A DNA stretch of 17,997 nt from an uncultured Lachnospiraceae bacterium (GCA_910589265.1 CAJUTQ010000068.1:1-17997); one strand, 5' to 3'; shown: positions 1 to 6,811, counted from the first letter of the stretch. Numbers and translations are program-made. Notes: generated from the letters alone by a model not told the origin.

Positions 1-507
1 CATCCTTTTTTTGCAAAGGCAACATTGGCATATTTTCCAAAAAGCGATAGAAATCAGGGTGTAGATTATACAAGTACAGAAATGGATCTCCACTTTGGAA
101 GAATAATTGAAAAAGATGGAAAAGCCATGATTAAAGCTATAAATTACAACAAACAAGCAGATGAAGGAATTCAAAATATTTATGAAGAAGATGCACGTAA
201 ATTGTATCGAAAATGGGATAATATAAAACATATTAGTGAGGCAATTAAAGAAAATGCAAGGCCTCGAAAAGCTTATCCAGCAGGAATGTGGGGATTGAGT
301 ATTAAAACAAAGGAACGACTTGTTCCTAAAGCAGGAAGAGGATTACAATTTGGTGTGGTTGTTACGTTAAAGGAGATGAATGGTGTAAATCGTATTGATG
401 AATTTATAAAATTGTGTATGGTAAGAGGATGGCTTGTCAATAGAATCGATATAGAAAACCAGATTGATGTATACAGTAAGGCAGAAGAAGAAATTGAATT
501 TGAATAG
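1..507 (+). CDS. S8 (subtilisin-like) peptidase, C-terminal fragment, probable AAA-ATPase-linked anti-phage type
   Basis: The reading frame is open from the first base, so the gene is cut by the window edge and about 168 codons of its 3' end are visible. The fragment contains ATLAYFPKSDRNQGVDYTST, MWGLSI, a K-rich stretch and GVVVTLKEMNGVNRIDEFI. From memory of the family, these match the conserved C-terminal region that follows the catalytic domain of S8 peptidases encoded beside an AAA ATPase in putative phage-defence modules (named IteS/IteA in some databases). The catalytic Asp, His and Ser lie upstream and cannot be checked. The TTG at 25 is internal, not a start. No terminator is obvious after the stop. 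The assignment rests on recalled family motifs. If it is wrong, this is an unidentified protein tail. Confidence 0.6.
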   Translation, partial: HPFFAKATLAYFPKSDRNQGVDYTSTEMDLHFGRIIEKDGKAMIKAINYNKQADEGIQNIYEEDARKLYRKWDNIKHISEAIKENARPRKAYPAGMWGLSIKTKERLVPKAGRGLQFGVVVTLKEMNGVNRIDEFIKLCMVRGWLVNRIDIENQIDVYSKAEEEIEFE

Positions 508-1229
508 AAAATTTAATGAAATAAGTAAGTGTATAGTTTAATGATTGTGCTGAGGAATGAGTATCAATTATTGAAAATGATTTAAATATTAGTTTGGACA
601 ATGGTGAACATGTGGAATGGTGTCTACTTTTATCGTATAGATCCAGTCGGGGTAGGCACACAGGTTTTTCCCAGGATAAAGATAGAACGTCCTTTTGCAG
701 AACTGATAAAATTTCCTTACTTTCTGCTTCGTTGGTAGGGACTGGTCTTTCAGGCCGCAGGGTATGTAGTTGCCATTCAGAGGGCAGTCCGCCTCCAGGA
801 CAAAATCAAACCCGCAGAAATCCCGCAATTGCCCAGAGTATTTCAGAAAGACCATTAGGAGGAATGTGGTTGGAAGCAAGAAAATGAGTGGCGAAAACAG
901 AGTCTTGAGCATTAGACAGAGATGATGCCTGCAGGTCTGCCCAGTGGCAGCGTGGAAATGAGAGATGAAAGATACCGGGGAATTTCATCAAGGACAATGG
1001 TATGATCGGGAAAGTCAAGGAACTTATATTTGTCGTTACCAACTCTATTTTGGCAATCGGTAAAAGTATCTGCCAAAGAAGGATAAGGTTTTTTCAGTCA
1101 ATATCCATAAGTATTTGGCATAATAGAGGAAGTTCATTGCTGGGTAGTTTCTGAAAAGGAGCATCTTAGGGTTTACAAAGAAGAACGGTAAATGCAGCAC
1201 CACTAAATGATCTCAAAGGAGGCAAAAGA
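508..1229. other. Gene-poor stretch, possible decayed sequence
   Basis: About 720 bp without a supported gene. Roughly 690-880 looks richer in G and C than its surroundings. It holds overlapping open frames on both strands: + 594-887, and - 912-589, whose translation begins with a hydrophobic, signal-like segment. Neither has a good ribosome binding site at its start and I recognise neither protein. From 890 to 1200 all frames are broken by stops. This may be the remains of a gene lost next to the defence-type peptidase gene, but no parent gene can be named. Confidence 0.5.
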
Positions 1230-2126
1230 ATGTCAGATAGCCGATTATTCAAAATCTTATATTATCTTTTAGACAAGGGACATGCCACTGCTCCTGAATT
1301 AGCAGATAAATTTGAAGTTTCTCCAAGAACAATTTATCGGGATGTAGAATCCTTAAGTGGCGCTGGCATTCCAATCTATGCTGAACAAGGAAGAAATGGC
1401 GGAATATATTTATTACATGACTTTATTTTGGATAGGGCGATATTGTCTAAAAAGGAAAGGCAGGAAATATTAACGATAATGGAAAGTATATCTGCCACAG
1501 GTTATACTTCTGGGAGAGACATACTCACAAAGTTGTCTGCCCTTTTTAATGTGAGTACAGGAAATTGGCTTGAAGTGGATTTTTCACGTTGGGGAAAATC
1601 CACTTGTGATAACGAAAAGTTTGAGAAGTTAAAAATAGCAGTAATTCAACATAAGAAAATAAAGATAGTTTATGAAAATACAAGGAGTGAACGAATGGAA
1701 CGTATCGTTCAGCCATTAAAACTATCTTATAAATCAAAAGAATGGTATCTGAAAGCATTTTGCCTGAAAAAGCAAGATTTTCGTATATTCAAAGTAAACC
1801 GTATTTTAAAATTGGAATTATTGGAGGAGACTTTTGTGCCAACACCATTCCAAGAACCAAAAAAAACTTTGCAACAGACATGTCAACAGATCGTTCTTTT
1901 ATTTTCAAAAGAAATTGCCTATCGTGTTTATGATGAATTCGACGAGACACAAATTGAATATGAAAACAACGGTGATTTAATTGCTTATGCCAAAATGCCT
2001 GTGGATACTTGGCTGATTGGTTATTTACTTTCCTTTGGAACAAATGTTGAAGTTATGGAGCCAAAATATTTGAGAACTATTTTAGCTGAACAGGCACAAG
2101 GAATTTATGAAAAAAATAAAACTTGA
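1230..2126 (+). CDS. YafY-type transcriptional regulator with HTH and WYL domains
   Basis: A DNA-binding regulator of 298 residues, a usual length for this family. Residues about 5-60 form a DeoR-type winged helix-turn-helix, with ATAPELADKFEVSPRTIYRD as the helical core and a wing ending GRNGGIYLL. Residues about 140-200 form a WYL domain, with the name-giving Trp172-Tyr173-Leu174 in KEWYLKAF. WYL domains bind ligands or nucleic acid, and such proteins often act in stress or DNA-damage responses. The start is set by AAAGGAGG just upstream of ATG 1230. It lies directly before the zinc-ribbon and ClbS-like genes on the same strand, so it probably controls them. A perfect inverted repeat overlaps its stop codon and is a candidate operator. 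The ligand is unknown. Confidence 0.9.
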   Translation: MSDSRLFKILYYLLDKGHATAPELADKFEVSPRTIYRDVESLSGAGIPIYAEQGRNGGIYLLHDFILDRAILSKKERQEILTIMESISATGYTSGRDILTKLSALFNVSTGNWLEVDFSRWGKSTCDNEKFEKLKIAVIQHKKIKIVYENTRSERMERIVQPLKLSYKSKEWYLKAFCLKKQDFRIFKVNRILKLELLEETFVPTPFQEPKKTLQQTCQQIVLLFSKEIAYRVYDEFDETQIEYENNGDLIAYAKMPVDTWLIGYLLSFGTNVEVMEPKYLRTILAEQAQGIYEKNKT

Positions 2127-2140
2127 CAAAGGATGTCAAG
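2122..2140. promoter_or_regulatory. Perfect inverted repeat, candidate operator
   Basis: CTTGACA and TGTCAAG are exact reverse complements separated by AAGGA. The left arm contains a consensus -35 hexamer TTGACA (2123-2128) and overlaps the stop codon of the WYL regulator. A TATAAT lies at 2160-2165, but 31 bp from that TTGACA, too far for an ordinary promoter. The position between the regulator and the genes it probably controls makes an operator plausible; this is inference. Confidence 0.45.
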
Positions 2141-2219
2141 ATATGTGTGTTATATTTCATATAATAGCAAAGTAGCTATACACAAAGGTTCAATACATTG
2201 GAAAACGGAGGTAAAGAAA

Positions 2220-2492
2220 ATGAAGGAGATGAATCAGAAATTTTGTCAGTGCTGTGGTCTGCCTATGGGAAATAGGGATGAGCTTTATGGAACAAATGTT
2301 GATGGTAGCAAAAATGAGGAATATTGTAAATATTGTTTTGAAAATGGTGAAGTTACTTTTAAGGGTACAATGGAAGAAATGATTGAGGTATGCGTACCTA
2401 ATATGGTTGCTGCTAACCCTAATATGAAGGAAGAAGAAGCAAGAAAAATCATGTTTGAATGGTTCCCCACATTAAAGTATTGGAAAAGATAA
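2220..2492 (+). CDS. Small putative zinc-ribbon protein
   Basis: A 90-residue protein with two Cys pairs, Cys9/Cys12 in FCQCCGLPM and Cys36/Cys39 in EYCKYCFENG. The intervening GTNVDGSKNEEYC matches the family of short putative zinc-ribbon proteins (zf-ribbon_2 type), as does the C-terminal end with FPTLKYWK. The frame is open upstream to an ATG at 2133, but GGAGG at 2207-2211 sits 8 nt before ATG 2220, so I take 2220 as the start. Biochemical function is unknown for the family. These small proteins are often found beside regulators and stress genes. Here it lies between a YafY regulator and a ClbS/DfsB gene, with 36 bp to the latter, so the two are probably co-transcribed. Confidence 0.85.
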   Translation: MKEMNQKFCQCCGLPMGNRDELYGTNVDGSKNEEYCKYCFENGEVTFKGTMEEMIEVCVPNMVAANPNMKEEEARKIMFEWFPTLKYWKR

Positions 2493-2528
2493 ATACTCTA
2501 TGTATATGCTGGGAAAAGGAGAAGCAAT

Positions 2529-3071
2529 ATGGGCAGACCAACGACAAAGGCAGATTTAATGACTGCTGGAACGAATAATTATAAAAAATTAAATGTCCTC
2601 GTTTCTGGATTAACAGAAAAAGAATTATCAACTGTTTTTGATTTTGCAAATGATGAAAAAAAGAAAGAGGCACATTGGAAACGAGATAAAAATCTTAGGG
2701 ATATTTTCATTCATTTGTATGAATGGCATCAGCTTTTGTTAAATTGGGTATATGCAAATCAAAAGAAAGATGAGAAACCCTTTATTCCAAAACCGTACAA
2801 CTGGAAAACATACGGTGATATGAATGTAGAGTTTTGGAAAAAACATCAAAATACATCATTAGAAGAAGCTAAGGAAATGGTTGAAGAAAGCCATAATAAA
2901 GTATTAAGTTTAGCAGAGACATTTTCTAATGAGGAATTATTTTCAAAAGGTGTATATAAATGGGTTGGTGGAAGTACATTAGGGTCATACTTTGTCAGTG
3001 TTACAGCCAGCCATTATGATTGGGCTATGAAAAAGCTAAAAGCACATATTAAAAATTGCAAGGAAAAATAA
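2529..3071 (+). CDS. ClbS/DfsB family four-helix bundle protein
   Basis: A 180-residue protein matching the ClbS/DfsB (formerly DUF1706) family in full length. Visible marks are the N-terminal MGRPTTKADL, HWKRDKNLRDIFIHLYEWH in the second helix, a WKTYGDMNVEFW stretch and the C-terminal YFVSVTASHYDWAMKKLK. ClbS itself is a cyclopropane hydrolase that protects the colibactin producer from its own genotoxin. Most family members are untested, and the fold is DinB-like. The start is supported by AAGGAG at 2516-2521, 7 nt before the ATG. With the upstream WYL regulator and zinc-ribbon gene it looks like a small inducible protection cassette against an electrophile or DNA-damaging metabolite. That role is inferred, and no toxin biosynthesis genes are in view. 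Confidence 0.88.
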   Translation: MGRPTTKADLMTAGTNNYKKLNVLVSGLTEKELSTVFDFANDEKKKEAHWKRDKNLRDIFIHLYEWHQLLLNWVYANQKKDEKPFIPKPYNWKTYGDMNVEFWKKHQNTSLEEAKEMVEESHNKVLSLAETFSNEELFSKGVYKWVGGSTLGSYFVSVTASHYDWAMKKLKAHIKNCKEK

Positions 3072-3337
3072 GTACTGTCTAGTTTCCTCAGCAGGTAAGC
3101 ACCGTGCGACTAATTGAATACTATGAAAAGTTGTTTTATGGATGTAATATGCTTGTAAAAGAAGAGGAGAAACATTACAGGCTAAAATGGAGTAAGAAGG
3201 ACATGGGACGACCAAAGTAATAATGAATAGTTTTTAAGATTTTATCGAAGGAGCGAAACAAGAGTTGCCATTGGCAAGTCTTCGATGATACTTATATTGA
3301 AATGGTTATAGAGAAGATAAAGATATAAGCTAAGAGG
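3072..3337. other. Gene-poor stretch with short broken frames
   Basis: No supported gene. One frame reads through about 3079-3222 from GTG 3113 onward (EYYEKLFYGCNMLVKEEEKH) and a second short frame lies at about 3228-3326. Both are too short and lack clear starts. They could be relics of a lost gene; I do not recognise the parent. Confidence 0.4.
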
Positions 3338-3367
3338 GCAGAGATTCAAGAGAATATCTGCTTTTTT
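3338..3367 (+). terminator. Rho-independent terminator
   Basis: GCAGAGATTC and GAATATCTGC form a 10-bp stem with one mismatch and a 4-nt loop, followed by six T. It lies about 270 bp after the ClbS-like gene and before the perR promoter, so it probably ends transcripts from the WYL/ClbS cassette or from a lost gene. Confidence 0.65.
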
Positions 3368-3424
3368 CGTGGGAAAAAGATAGGAGTATAGTTTTAAAAA
3401 AAATGAAAAAAAGTTAGCCTATTA

Positions 3425-3451
3425 TTGACAATATATTTTATTTGTGATAAT
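3425..3451 (+). promoter_or_regulatory. Promoter of the perR-like gene
   Basis: A consensus TTGACA at 3425-3430 is followed after 15 bp by GATAAT (3446-3451), which is preceded by TG one base upstream (extended -10). A small AT-rich inverted repeat TTATT-AAG-AATAA follows at about 3456-3468. PerR proteins often repress themselves, but this repeat does not match the published Per box well, so autoregulation is only a possibility. Confidence 0.6.
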
Positions 3452-3489
3452 ATGCTTATTAAGAATAAATCCTATTAGGAGCATAATTT

Positions 3490-3873
3490 ATGACAATGAA
3501 ACGGAATACCATTCAACGAACATTAGTTCTTGAAGCAGTAAACAGATTAAAATCCCATGCTACTGCAGATGAAATCTACCATTTGATCGCCAAAGAACAT
3601 CCTAATATAAGCAGAGGAACTGTGTATCGAAACTTGAAACAACTCTCTGAAAGTGGAGAGATACGAAAGTTGGAAATACCAGGGGGAGCCGACCGATTTG
3701 ATCACCGATGCCATGACCATTATCATATAAGATGCTTAAAGTGTGGACGAGTCTTTGATGTAGAAATGGAATATATGGAAGACTTGGGAAAAAGAATTAA
3801 GAATACCCATGGTTTTGAATTTAGCGGTCACGATATTATATTTAAAGGTATCTGTCCTGGATGCAAGGATTAG
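3490..3873 (+). CDS. perR: Fur family regulator, PerR-type peroxide sensor
   Basis: A 127-residue Fur-family repressor. Residues about 5-65 are the winged helix with TADEIYHLI and SRGTVYRNLKQLSESGEI. The regulatory metal site of Bacillus PerR (His37, Asp85, His91, His93, Asp104) has matching residues here: His23, Asp71, His77, His79 and Asp90. The Asp at the last position, where Fur has Glu, favours PerR over Fur or Zur. Structural zinc pairs are Cys82/Cys85 and Cys122/Cys125. PerR senses peroxide by iron-catalysed His oxidation and derepresses peroxide defence genes. AGGAG lies before ATG 3490; ATG 3496 is an alternative. Its usual targets such as rubrerythrin are not in the window. The next gene is 120 bp away and may have its own promoter. 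Confidence 0.9.
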   Translation: MTMKRNTIQRTLVLEAVNRLKSHATADEIYHLIAKEHPNISRGTVYRNLKQLSESGEIRKLEIPGGADRFDHRCHDHYHIRCLKCGRVFDVEMEYMEDLGKRIKNTHGFEFSGHDIIFKGICPGCKD

Positions 3874-3910
3874 TTGTGCTGAAGAAAGATAGAATCTTAA
3901 CCAATAGGGA

Positions 3911-3963
3911 TATAATGAAAAAAGCTGGACTATGAAATATGTGTCCAAAGGGCACAAATCCAG
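3911..3963 (+). promoter_or_regulatory. Possible promoter and nested hairpin leader of the PTPS-like gene
   Basis: A perfect TATAAT at 3911-3916 lacks a clear -35 partner. Just downstream, CTGGA (3925-3929) pairs with TCCAG (3959-3963), enclosing a second stem GTGTCC-AAA-GGGCAC (3941-3955) with one G-U pair. If transcription starts near 3923 this would be the 5' end of the mRNA. No poly-T follows, so it is not a terminator. It does not match a preQ1 or THF riboswitch consensus that I know. Confidence 0.4.
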
Positions 3964-3999
3964 TAAATAATATAAATATAAGAAAATAGGAGGATGAGA

Positions 4000-4563
4000 A
4001 TGAGAAGTATTACAACATTAGATCTGCAATATGCACACAGGTTCTACGGATTTAAAGGAGAGGCCCAGTATTTACATGGGCATACAGGAGTTCTGACAAT
4101 TGAAGTGGAAGATTCTATTGAGTCTGGGGTAAACATGGTTTTTCCTTGTAATGAAATTCAGAAAACTGCTTGGGAAGTGCTAAAGAACTTTGACCATGCG
4201 CTAGTATTGAGAGAAGATGATCCATTGTTGCCAGCAATTCTTAATGTCTATGAAGAGCAAGGTATACGCAATGGGGAGCCAAATAACAAGATGAAAGGGC
4301 CTGCTTTTAAAACAGAATTAGCAACAGCATATCCAGACTGTCGCCTTGTCGTCACAAAGGAGACTATGACAGTTGAAGGAATGATCAAGATTGTATATGA
4401 CCTGTTAAAGGATAAACTCAACATCGCTAAACTCACCTTTACGAGTGGTGTCAATGCAGCCTCAGAAGAATTCCAGACAAAGAATAAGATCGATCGCTGT
4501 CCTAAGTGCGGCATTGCCCTTAACGAAAATGGTGTATGTCCTAAATGTGGATATAAAAAATAA
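4000..4563 (+). CDS. 6-pyruvoyl-tetrahydropterin synthase/QueD-like protein with C-terminal zinc ribbon
   Basis: A 187-residue protein. Residues 1-150 match the PTPS/QueD fold, whose members act on dihydroneopterin triphosphate in queuosine, biopterin or folate routes. The zinc ligands are visible as His13 (YAHRF) and His26/His28 (LHGHTG), followed by the Asp65-His66 pair (NFDHAL) and Glu126 (MTVEG). The usual catalytic Cys of the CxxxHGH motif is absent: the position is Ala22 in GEAQYLHGH. Glu21 is next to it but not where PTPS-III enzymes carry their Glu. The chain is longer than QueD, with an insert around 75-110 and a zinc ribbon CPKCG at 167-171 and 180-184. AGGAGG ends directly before ATG 3994, so ATG 4000 (6-nt spacer) is the better start. 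It may be a divergent enzyme or a non-catalytic paralogue. No queuosine genes adjoin. Confidence 0.85.
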   Translation: MRSITTLDLQYAHRFYGFKGEAQYLHGHTGVLTIEVEDSIESGVNMVFPCNEIQKTAWEVLKNFDHALVLREDDPLLPAILNVYEEQGIRNGEPNNKMKGPAFKTELATAYPDCRLVVTKETMTVEGMIKIVYDLLKDKLNIAKLTFTSGVNAASEEFQTKNKIDRCPKCGIALNENGVCPKCGYKK

Positions 4564-4577
4564 AGAAAAATCAGTCA

Positions 4578-4612
4578 AAAAGCGCCTGAATGTAAATCAA
4601 AGGGGCGCTTTT
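4578..4612 (+). terminator. Rho-independent terminator of the PTPS-like gene
   Basis: AAAAGCGCC (4578-4586) pairs perfectly with GGCGCTTTT (4604-4612) around a 17-nt loop. It begins 15 bp after the stop codon, so it ends the PTPS-like transcript. The A/T-rich outer stem could let it work from either strand. Confidence 0.8.
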
Positions 4613-4616
4613 ATAG

Positions 4617-4645
4617 TTGACTTTTGAAGTGATATAGGATAAGAT
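4617..4645 (+). promoter_or_regulatory. Candidate promoter for a leader RNA before the tauE-like gene
   Basis: TTGACT (4617-4622) and TAAGAT (4640-4645) are separated by 17 bp. It starts just after the upstream terminator, and the only thing before the next terminator (4693-4721) is about 40-70 nt of leader, so the product would be a short RNA or an attenuated leader. Confidence 0.4.
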
Positions 4646-4692
4646 AAGCCAAATAAACAAGTTGGGGAATTTTTAATAAGACGTAACTCTGG

Positions 4693-4721
4693 CGACTCCT
4701 GAGGGAGTCGTTTTATTTTTT
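4693..4721 (+). terminator. Intrinsic terminator upstream of the tauE-like gene
   Basis: CGACTCC (4693-4699) and GGAGTCG (4704-4710) form a perfect 7-bp stem with loop TGAG, followed by TTTTATTTTTT. It is a second strong terminator only about 80 bp after the previous one and with no gene between, which suggests it ends a short leader or small RNA starting near 4652. Confidence 0.8.
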
Positions 4722-4786
4722 AAAGGAAGGGTGAAAGCCCCCTTTACCATTGATTTTGAATCTCTTAAGAGGGTAATGGATATACT
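4721..4786 (+). promoter_or_regulatory. Structured region and candidate promoter/operator before the tauE-like gene
   Basis: TAAAGG-AA-GGG (4721-4731) pairs with CCC-CCTTTA (4738-4746), leaving an AA bulge and a 6-nt loop. Next, TTACC (4744-4748) can pair with GGTAA (4772-4776), which would compete with the first hairpin. The 10-bp palindrome CTCTTAAGAG sits at 4762-4771, between a possible -35 TTGAAT (4756-4761) and -10 TATACT (4781-4786; 19-bp spacer). The pairings are exact in the sequence; their role as operator or switch is inferred. Confidence 0.4.
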
Positions 4787-4812
4787 ATATTAACGAATGG
4801 AGGGAAAGAAGG

Positions 4813-5598
4813 ATGTATATACTGTTTTTTCTTATTAGTTTTGTAGCTTCTGTTTCTGGGGCAATTTGTGGTATTGGCGGTGGTGTAATCATTAAGCCAG
4901 TGTTAGATTCTTTTGGGCTTTTGGATGTAAAGACAATTAGTTTTCTATCAGGTTGCACTGTTCTGGCTATGAGTGGATATTCCTTTTTGATTAGTAAAAT
5001 AAAAAAAGAATCTTTGGTAGATATGAGGATTGGAACCCCTTTAGCTGTGGGAGCTGCTGTTGGGGGAATTTTGGGAAAAAATTTTTTTCAGTCATTGGTA
5101 AAGTTCTTTGACCAAAATAAGGTGGGGGCCATTCAAGCGGGGATTTTACTAGCTATGACATTAGGAGCACTACTCTATACTATATATAAAGATAAAATAA
5201 AAACTTTATCTTTATCTAATTTTGTTGTATGTTTTTTAGTAGGATTAATTTTGGGAGTGACCTCTTCTTTCCTTGGCATTGGGGGAGGACCTATTAATTT
5301 AGTTGTGTTATTTTTCTTTTTTTCTATGGATACTAAGGTAGCAGCTCAGAATTCTTTATATATTATATTGTTTTCCCAAATAACCAGTTTGCTGAATTCT
5401 ATGATTACTTCAACTGTTCCTGATTTTTCTGCTTTTCTTTTAGTCTTAATGATTGCAGGGGGAATTTTAGGCGGCTTTTGTGGAAGAAAAGTGAACAAGC
5501 ATTTAAATAATCACAAGGTTGACTTGCTTTTTATGGGATTAATGATAGTAATAGTTCTTATAAATATTTATAATATATACCGATTTCTTGTTTTGTAA
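4813..5598 (+). CDS. TauE/SafE family anion exporter
   Basis: A 261-residue integral membrane protein with about seven to eight hydrophobic segments. It begins VSGAICGIGGGVIIKPVL, and the second half repeats the pattern with VTSSFLGIGGGPINLVVL. This paired G-I-G-G-G motif in two related halves is the hallmark of TauE/SafE (former DUF81) transporters. Known members export sulfite, sulfoacetate or related sulfur anions released during organosulfur breakdown. GGAGGG at 4799-4804 precedes ATG 4813. It is followed at once by the sulfatase maturase gene (ribosome binding site overlapping its stop) and then by transporter and sulfatase genes. The likely job is export of sulfate or sulfite produced in the cytoplasm. 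Family members with other substrates exist, so the substrate rests on context. Confidence 0.88.
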   Translation: MYILFFLISFVASVSGAICGIGGGVIIKPVLDSFGLLDVKTISFLSGCTVLAMSGYSFLISKIKKESLVDMRIGTPLAVGAAVGGILGKNFFQSLVKFFDQNKVGAIQAGILLAMTLGALLYTIYKDKIKTLSLSNFVVCFLVGLILGVTSSFLGIGGGPINLVVLFFFFSMDTKVAAQNSLYIILFSQITSLLNSMITSTVPDFSAFLLVLMIAGGILGGFCGRKVNKHLNNHKVDLLFMGLMIVIVLINIYNIYRFLVL

Positions 5599-5608
5599 GG
5601 AGTTGAAA

Positions 5609-6724
5609 GTGAGGAAGGATGGATGGGGAAGGATGCCAAATATTAGTGTATTAATAAAACCAGCTTCAGGGATGTGTAATATGGAGTGTAAGTATTGCTT
5701 TTATCATGATGAAGGAAAGAACAGGGAAACAGAGTCTTATGGATTTATGTCGGAAGAAACATTGGAAAGAGTCATAAAGAAAGCTTTGGATTTTTCAGAT
5801 ACTTCTTGCTCTTTTATTTATCAGGGAGGAGAGCCCCTTTTACATGGGCTTGATTTTTTCAAAAAAGCAATGGAGATACAAAAAAAATATAATATTAGTA
5901 ATCGAAATATCTCCAATGCCCTTCAAACGAATGGAATTTCCTTAAATAAAGAATGGGCGGAATTTTTAAAAGAAAATCATTTTCTTGTAGGAGTTTCTTT
6001 AGATGGAATTCCTTTTACTCATGATTCTTTTCGAGTGGACAAAAAAGGGAGGGGAACTTTCGAACAGGTTATACAAGGAATTGATCTTTTAAAGGAATAC
6101 AAGGTGGACTTTAATATTTTGACAGTAGTGAATGCTCTAACTGCAAAAAAGATTTCACAGATTTATAGATTTTACAAACAGAGTGGTTATAACTATCTTC
6201 AGTTTATTCCTTGTCTGAGCCCTCTAGGGAAGGAGGAGGAACGGTTCCCATATACTCTTACTCCAAAGGATTACGGACATTTTTTAAAAACTCTTTTTGA
6301 TTTATGGTACCAGGATTTTAAAAAGGGACATATGATTCATATCCAGCAATTTGAAGAATATATAAGGATGCTCCTACTTATGCCTCCTACTGTGTGCGGA
6401 ATGAGCGGCATATGTTCCTGCCAACATGTGGTTGAGGCTGACGGGGAGGTTTATCCATGTGATTTTTATGTATTGGATGAGTACAAGTTGGGAAATTTGA
6501 ATGAAGTGTCTTTTATTGAAATTAACAAAAAGAGAAGAGAATTAGGTTTTATAGAGGAATCGGTGGAAGTCCACGAAGATTGTAGAAAATGTACATATAT
6601 GCCTATTTGCAGAGGGGGATGTAGAAGATATCGGACGCCTAAAAATTGTTTTTGCACCTCTTATTATGCATTTTTTGACTATGTGATCCATAGATTGGAG
6701 GAAATTGCAGGTTATTATAAGTAA
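5609..6724 (+). CDS. Anaerobic sulfatase-maturing enzyme (radical SAM, SPASM domain)
   Basis: A 371-residue radical SAM enzyme that oxidises an active-site Cys or Ser of sulfatases to formylglycine without oxygen. The AdoMet cluster motif CNMECKYC is at residues 23-30, in the typical context LIKPASGMCNM and followed by FYHDE. The C-terminal SPASM region for two auxiliary iron-sulfur clusters starts at Cys263 (CGMSGICSC) and continues with ADGEVYPCDFY and CRKCTYMPICRGGCRRYR. The Asp of PCDFY (residue 285) is the conserved catalytic-site Asp of the family, by my recollection. AAGGAG at 5597-5602 lies 6 nt before GTG 5609, so I chose that start. Relatives begin at the Met of MPNISVLIKP (ATG 5633), a reasonable alternative. 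Its expected substrate is the sulfatase at 10068. Confidence 0.93.
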   Translation: MRKDGWGRMPNISVLIKPASGMCNMECKYCFYHDEGKNRETESYGFMSEETLERVIKKALDFSDTSCSFIYQGGEPLLHGLDFFKKAMEIQKKYNISNRNISNALQTNGISLNKEWAEFLKENHFLVGVSLDGIPFTHDSFRVDKKGRGTFEQVIQGIDLLKEYKVDFNILTVVNALTAKKISQIYRFYKQSGYNYLQFIPCLSPLGKEEERFPYTLTPKDYGHFLKTLFDLWYQDFKKGHMIHIQQFEEYIRMLLLMPPTVCGMSGICSCQHVVEADGEVYPCDFYVLDEYKLGNLNEVSFIEINKKRRELGFIEESVEVHEDCRKCTYMPICRGGCRRYRTPKNCFCTSYYAFFDYVIHRLEEIAGYYK

Positions 6725-6764
6725 AATAGCCAAATATATCTTTGGATAAATGGAATTAATATAA

Positions 6765-6789
6765 TAAAAATGCTAAATTCATTTTTTTA
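6765..6789 (+). terminator. Weak AT-rich hairpin with T-run after the maturase gene
   Basis: AAAAATG (6766-6772) pairs with CATTTTT (6780-6786), and T residues continue to 6788. The stem has only one G-C pair, so termination would be weak and some readthrough into the tct genes is possible. Confidence 0.3.
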
Positions 6790-6811
6790 TATTAGACAAG
6801 ATTTGTGAAAA

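Noticed and set aside
594..887. Plus-strand open frame of 97 codons
   Set aside because: No ribosome binding site, and a Ser/Arg/Gly-rich translation that looks like a non-coding frame; overlaps the minus-strand frame.
589..912. Minus-strand open frame of 107 codons with a hydrophobic N-terminal segment
   Set aside because: No ribosome binding site before the start, no recognised family, and it overlaps an equally long open frame on the other strand; kept only as part of the gene-poor stretch.
2133..2219. N-terminal extension of the zinc-ribbon gene
   Set aside because: GGAGG at 2207-2211 fits ATG 2220, and the family begins there; ATG 2133 overlaps the inverted repeat and has no suitable ribosome binding site.
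3925..3963. preQ1 or THF riboswitch before the PTPS-like gene
   Set aside because: Expected from the gene's pathway, but the sequence does not show the conserved core of either class.
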